DNA from: Phaseolus vulgaris
Taxonomy: Eukaryota > Streptophyta > Magnoliopsida > Fabales > Fabaceae
Assembly (NCBI RefSeq): GCF_000499845.2
Contig: NC_023754.2
Location: forward strand, 15,079,516 to 15,143,515
Direction: 5' to 3'
DNA: 64,000 nt
The notes below the pieces were generated by a model. That model searched no databases, was not told where the DNA came from, and saw nothing but the letters and a program-made list of their open reading frames with translations. The translations under genes were made by a program, and so were the position numbers. Shown piece by piece: positions 59,352-64,000 of this stretch; positions within the stretch are counted from its first letter, which is position 1, and each line of letters begins with the position of its first letter.

Positions 59352-61436
59352 TTACCAATTGTCCTTGCAAGAGCACTTCCCATCAAAAAAATGATGAAAC
59401 CTGTTTGAATCTCTCATAATGATTGGTCGCCCTATAGTAATTGATGCAAACTTCATAAATACATGGCAGTCATCACAGACACGTATATTCTTTATTATCC
59501 GTATTGGTTCAACCCCATTGGGCTTTCTAATTAAAGCAAAAGCAAGGGCAAGTTTCTCACTATGGTAGGAAATGGATCTAAATTTTTCTTTCTCTCCCAC
59601 ATTGTGTAGGACAATGTTTATATCCGGATTATAACCAATGTTTTGCAATATTGAGATTAATCTGTTCAATTCTCCATAAATTTTTCCCGCTTCTAGATGA
59701 GAGTGATCTTCTGAAACAAATCTGTGGACTTCATTCCCAACCTCAACCCAGCTGTAGGCAGCAAACTTCTTTGCACTCTTTTCCTTCATGAGAGATCTTA
59801 CAACAGCTACGTCTTTCCATCTCCCACAAGCAGCATACAAGTTGGAAAGCATGATATAAGGTCCAGCATTATGTGGTTCTAATTCAAAGAGATAATTAGC
59901 TGCCAATTCTGCACTCTTTAGGTTAGTTTTGGCACAAACAGATAGTAAGGTAGACCAAATACGGCAATTTGGTTTGTGAGGCATACCTTGGATTAGATCC
60001 ACTGCTTTATCAATTCTACCTGACCTACCAAGGAGAGTGACCATACATGCATAGTGATCCAATGTGGGTGTCATTCCTTGTTCACTAATTGCATCAAAAT
60101 ACTTCTGTCCTTCTTTTACCATATTAGCATTGATTCAAGCAGATAAGACAGCCACAAAAGTAATATTATCAGGTTTGAAATTTTCTAGTTGCATTCTTTC
60201 ATACAAAGCCAAGGCCTCTGGAACCTGTCCATTTTGTGCATAACCCAGAATCATGGCATTCCAAGTGATAATGTTCCTAATAGGCATTGTTTCAAAAACG
60301 ACCCAAGCATCCAAAGTGATTCCACACTTCGAGTACATATCAACAAGAGCACTTAATACAAGCATGTCCTTCTCAATGCCCACTAAAATTACTTTTCCAT
60401 GGACAACTTGACCATGATGCAAAGAAGCTAGTTTGGCACCGGAGCTAATCACACTAGAAATGGTGTTGTAGTTGTCAAGTTTAACATTTCTACGTAGCAT
60501 GTCACCAAACAACATCAAAGAATCCTCATCTCTTCCATTTTGAGCATAACCAACTATCATTGTTGTCCAACAAATTTCATCTATTTTTGGTAATTTGCTA
60601 AATATATTTCTTGCATCGTCTACACGTCCACATTGAAAGTAAGCATTGAGAACATTTGAAAATGTAACTATGTCAGGTTTCAAAGTTGACAACTGCATTT
60701 CATCAAACAAATGGATGCACTCATCAGGTTTTCCCAATTTTACATACCCAGAGATCATGAGATTCCATGAAACAACATTTTTATTAATCATTCGATCAAA
60801 CAACCACCGTGCCCTATCTATATCACCACATCTAGCATACATATCAGTCACAGCATTCCTTACAAAAGTATTTTCCCCCAACTCGGTAGCAACAATCTTC
60901 CCATGAATTTGCTTCCCATGCCTCAAATCCAAAAGCTGAGAACATGCTTGCAATGCATTCACATAGGAGTGATGGGTAGGCTGAAACCCCTCTTCCTGCA
61001 TTCTCATAAGAACTCTCAATGCTTTGCCTGAATTCCCATTATTAGCAAAATATGCAATTAATGTGTTATATGAAATAGAATCACGATAAGGCATTTGATC
61101 AAAGACAACATGTAATTTCTCAACCATGTCCATCTTTGCATAAGCAGAAAGCAAGGCATTCCAAGAATAAACATCTGTCTTAGTCATGTTATCAAACACA
61201 TTTTGAGCATCTGCGAGCCTGCCCAATTTGGCATACAAATGGATGAGTTGGTTGTGGATGAAGGAGTCTTTGTGTTGAAAAAGGTGAAGTTCCATGTGAG
61301 ACTGCAGTCTCTTAGCTTGAATGAAGTCATTGGCTCGAACACAATGAAGCACAAGACGAGTGTAATCACCAAAAGAAGTTGGTCCATTAGAGTACAGCAG
61401 ATCTATGGCTTGGTGAAACTTTTGCTTGACCTTCAT
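59352..61436 (-). pseudogene. DYW-class pentatricopeptide repeat gene with one in-frame TGA
   Basis: An intronless organelle RNA-editing type gene. Reading from ATG at 61436 the frame is open for 433 codons, meets TGA at 60137-60135, and continues in the same frame to TAA at 59352, for 694 codons in all. PLS-type PPR repeats fill roughly residues 40-500 (for example DVYSWNALLSAYAKMDMVEK, NVVSWNLMISGYVKLGKPDE). The TGA falls in FVAVLSA-stop-INANMVKEG, where the family has Cys (LSAC...G.V.EG), so one base change TGC/TGT to TGA explains it. The E and DYW domains follow. Zinc ligands of the cytidine-deaminase fold are visible: HSE (615-617) and CDDC (644-647), then CSCKDNW at the C-terminus (DNW instead of DYW). 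Everything else is intact, so this is a very young null allele, a sequence error, or a gene that yields only a truncated protein without the editing domain. No N-terminal targeting peptide is obvious; MKVKQKFHQAIDLLYSNG begins close to the repeats. Confidence 0.9.
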
Positions 61437-62026
61437 TTTGGTTTGGGAACCTCAGCCTCTCCCACCACCACCAGGTTTGGGTTCAATCAACTTCAGTCCA
61501 TGTCTAACTCATTTTTATGCTCTTGTCATCATGCCCAATATTTCAACTTTAACCAAATGACATATTCAGTATTGAATTTTATGTCTACATGGGTAAAGTT
61601 ATAACACACTCCTACACCATAATAAAAGTAGCAAAGCAATGAAATCCTTAAACAATTTATATCATAGTTTTTGGAAGTAACAGTAAATGTCTTGAGGAAA
61701 TAATATATTCATGCATCTCATGTTAAGAGGCCTTTAGTCCCCCGTCCCTAGTGTCTAAATTTAATAATAGCAGTCAAGTTTTCCAAATAAATGTTTTTTT
61801 ATAAGCAAGTTTTGATATCAAATTCCAAAAATTCAAATATCAATGGTTTTAGCTGCTACATACATTATTTGCTCTGCTAATGTATTTATTTCTCAGAAGA
61901 ATCTATGAACATTTTAAACTTTGAAACTCTCAGGACAAAGGCCATGCATGCGACTAAGAGACACCTCTCAAAATAAGATACAGTAATATACAATACAACA
62001 ATTGTGTCTCTCCATGATAAGTAGCG
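61437..62026. other. Upstream region of the PPR gene
   Basis: Promoter and 5' flank of the minus-strand PPR gene. An open plus-strand frame (61203-61604) is a shadow of the PPR exon and its flank. No other feature recognised. Confidence 0.45.
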
Positions 62027-62146
62027 TGTTAAGAAGTGGGCTTTAAACCTAACTCAACCCCATAAAACCGGCTCATGGGGTGAGGTCTGCACCCATTTAT
62101 ATATTATGAAATGTCCTTATATCTAGTCGATGTGGGATTTCCAACA
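62027..62146 (-). mobile_element. Solo LTR of the TRIM-like family
   Basis: A 120-bp copy, on the minus strand beginning TGTTGGAAATCCCACATCGA and ending CTTCTTAACA. It matches the LTR of the 21753 element closely over its whole length (CTCAACCCCATAAAACCGGC on the plus strand). There is no primer site or second LTR, so it is a solo LTR. No clear target duplication flanks it. Confidence 0.8.
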
Positions 62147-62285
62147 GCATGCTCACAAGAGTATTACTATTTAGTCAAAAGAAGGCACACAAAATTTGAA
62201 GTTAAATTTTCAAATGAGATGAAAATAAAAAATAAAAACAAAATAATAGTTGTTGAATATTGAAATTTCAGTTTGAGATAACTCC
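62147..62285. other. Short gap
   Basis: AT-rich sequence without recognised features. Confidence 0.4.
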
Positions 62286-62385
62286 TTACCGGCTTCATCA
62301 AAGATAATTCCTGAAGCTGGTCGAACCACCATCTCCCCTGCATTTATAGCTTTATAACTGTGAAAGATTCTAACACAATCAATTT
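62286..62385 (-). CDS. Possible exon of an unidentified minus-strand gene
   Basis: On the minus strand a CAG acceptor (either TTGCCTCAG or AAATGCAG) is followed by EMVVRPASGIIFDEAG, ending at a good donor G|GTAAGGAG near 62289. With the first acceptor the exon would begin QIDCVRIFHSYKAINAGEM. The residue pattern looks like protein and the splice signals are good, but I do not recognise the family and cannot place neighbouring exons with confidence. It may belong with the exon-like blocks at 63338-63850 on the same strand. Confidence 0.3.
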
Positions 62386-63337
62386 GCTGAGGCAAACACT
62401 ATAAATATCCTAAGATATAGTGTGACTGATTTTCATATGGTATGGGATATGATTGTATTACCAAAGTAACTCATTTTGTTTGTTTTTTTTTTTCATCAGT
62501 TTCATTGGATTTTATAAAAAAAAATCAGTTCTTTTTTACTTTGAATATTATATATATTTCTGTTAAACTTTTCTTATTCTTTAAACCAAGCTTCCACTCT
62601 CTTACCTTTTACAGCAAAGTAAACCAAGCTATTTTACTTTTACTTTGATCCTCTATGAAAGTTGGAGTAATTAACACACTACTCTTCATGGACCAAGTGG
62701 GATATGTAATTCAGAAATTTTTGAAAAAAAAATCAAAAACATTTAATAACAAAAATAGAAAAACTTCCATCAATCAACACAACACATCTGGACCAACCAA
62801 AACGTGTCATATAGCAAGTTTTAAAACTCATTTTTCTCTCTCTCATCCCGTTTATTTTCCTCATTCTCTCTCATTATGCTTTCTCCGTTCTCTCTCTCTA
62901 AAACCCTTTTTCTCTCTCATTCCGTTTTTCTCTCAAACCCTAATCGCATATCAATCTTCTTTCCTCCCTTCTCTCATTTTTCTTTACTCTTTTTCACCAT
63001 TTCGGCAACTGCAGAGATACCGTGTTGGAAAGCTTTTTTGCCTAAAAACACCATTAGACATTGTAGGAATGACGTTTGCTTTTGAAATTTGAAATGTGAT
63101 TATTTTTCACTATATATACGATGTTGTATAGAGCTATTTTTTTTAATTTCTGTTCGGTTTTCTTCTTTTTATTTTACATGGACCCATTCTAAAAAGTTAA
63201 GAATGATAGACAAGATTAAGAAAGAAACATACACATTCAGGAAGAAATTATAGACAAGATTAAGAAACATTTCATTACATTTTGTTGCAACTTAAAATAA
63301 GAAAAAGAAAAAAGAAATTGATTGTAAGTCAAATCAC
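62386..63337. other. Intergenic or intronic, with CT-rich block
   Basis: A CT-rich stretch (about 62829-62990) with TCTCTCTC runs and AAACCCTAATCGC resembles the 5' UTR of a plus-strand plant gene. The frames that follow (62655-63092) are low-complexity Ser/Phe/Leu products with no domain. If a transcript starts here, I cannot see its protein. Confidence 0.35.
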
Positions 63338-63600
63338 CTGAAGAAATAATTCGTCTGATCCTGCTCCGTCATCTGTTAAAGTTTCTTTAGAGTTTTCCAC
63401 GGGCTCTCGTCCTTCGACCGATGACCTATTCCTTCCGAAACAAATAATTTTGTTTATCATCAAAGTCACAACTCAATAAGAAAAAAAAATTAAATTAATT
63501 ACTGAATGGTAACACTTACGGTTGTCTTGTTGAACGTCTATGTCGTCTATGTCGTTGTTGACGGTAAGAGATATGCTTTTAGTTCTTGAGTCTTTCTTTA
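63338..63600 (-). CDS. Possible pair of exons of an unidentified minus-strand gene
   Basis: On the minus strand, a block ending CAACAAGACAACC|GTAAGTG (donor at about 63520) reads SYRQQRHRRHRRSTRQP in one frame. A second block (63431-63338), after an AAG acceptor, reads RNRSSVEGREPVENSKETLT, continues with an acidic tail DDGAGSDELFLQ, and ends CAG|GTGATT. The two join in frame, giving a basic then acidic segment. A further upstream stretch (63850-63660) has an open frame but no clear splice sites. Identity unknown; it could also be part of a decayed transposon ORF. Confidence 0.3.
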
Positions 63601-63659
63601 AAGTAAGACATTTGCAAAAATTAGCCTAAAGTAAAGAAGATAACTACCAACACAATATG

Positions 63660-63890
63660 GTAGAATCTCCACCGACCGGGGAGAAGAACTAGCCGGAACC
63701 GTGAAGTAGAAGCCGGGGTGATGTTTTGGGCAACACATACCGAAGAAGTCTAATATGAAAATTGGTAAATGACGACGACCTCTTAATGCTGTGAGTAACT
63801 GGAGGCCAAGGTAACCAAGGTTTCGGATTTCATTATGAAACTATGGAAAAAAATAAGCAATAAGAAATATTGCTTAGATTGACTTATTTA
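63660..63890. repeat. Unclassified dispersed repeat, copy B
   Basis: Shares ordered blocks with 51480-51640 (see copy A): CACGGTTCCGGC, ATTTCATTATGAAACTAT, and TTGCTTAGATTGACTTATTTA. The minus-strand frame starting FHNEIRNLGYLGLQLLTALR is open for about 60 codons, without a recognised domain. Confidence 0.35.
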
Positions 63891-64000
63891 TTTAAGTCGT
63901 GAATTACCGTAGGTATGAACTCACTTAAAAAAACCTACATATTAAAAATAATACAATTTATTTATTAATTAAAGAAAAGTAAAAAAATTCTAAAAAAGGA
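63891..64000. other. Window edge
   Basis: AT-rich sequence, nothing recognised. Confidence 0.4.

Noticed and set aside
60135..60137. TGA as a selenocysteine codon in the PPR gene.
   Set aside because: Land plants lack selenocysteine insertion machinery; a nonsense change or sequence error is the plain explanation.
62655..63092. 145-codon plus-strand frame.
   Set aside because: Low-complexity Ser/Phe/Leu product of a CT-rich 5' UTR-like stretch; no domain.

Overview
This is AT-rich plant nuclear DNA. Genes are sparse and split by introns, and the space between them is dense with transposon remnants. The protein families present (STIG1, group IIb WRKY, plant SUMO, a DYW-type PPR) are flowering-plant families. 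The style of the repeats, notably a miniature retrotransposon with a TGGTATCAGAGC primer site, suggests a papilionoid legume, possibly a Phaseolus/Vigna/Glycine relative. The family calls are seen in the sequence; the legume call is inference.

Genes I can support: the first two exons of a pyridoxal-phosphate homeostasis protein (YggS/PLPBP family, minus, cut by the left edge); an intact single-exon STIG1-like secreted cysteine-rich protein (minus, 5.3-5.7 kb); a complete six-exon group IIb WRKY factor of 444 residues (plus, 25.5-28.9 kb); a two-exon 99-residue protein of unknown function (plus, 38.8-39.5 kb); a complete three-exon SUMO gene (minus, 48.7-50.2 kb); and a 694-codon DYW-class PPR gene (minus, 59.4-61.4 kb) interrupted by one in-frame TGA. 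Weaker candidates are a decayed spliced gene at 30.5-32.8 kb, an exon-like relic at 13.5 kb and unassigned exons at 62.3-63.9 kb. The genes are independent plant genes; I see no pathway linking them.

Mobile DNA by region. Four insertions (2.7, 10.9, 50.5 and 56.3 kb) each have a perfect 9-bp target duplication and related terminal inverted repeats, so they are Mutator-like non-autonomous elements. Each is filled with an array of short imperfect palindromes built on CCGGAT/ATCCGG. LINE remnants lie at 7.9-10.1 kb (RT domain, broken by a MITE), 18.2-19.0 kb (18-bp target duplication), 43.9 kb (tail only) and 52.0 kb. Miniature LTR retrotransposons or solo LTRs lie at 21.8, 44.1, 45.4 and 62.0 kb. 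A probable gypsy LTR is at 14.7 kb and a solo LTR at 37.1 kb, beside a CACTA transposase-associated relic. A CACTA-ended foldback MITE family recurs at about 8.3, 15.2, 16.3, 22.6, 23.8, 27.8 and 43.4 kb.

The most unusual locus is 45.99-51.3 kb. A segment around the SUMO gene is duplicated in tandem. The left copy keeps the flanks and the SUMO promoter but has no SUMO body, and it serves as a natural empty site for the MULE inserted in the right copy. I found no clearly new enzymatic system. The best candidates for something undescribed are the palindrome-array MULE family, the gene-less SUMO promoter copy and the TGA-interrupted PPR gene.
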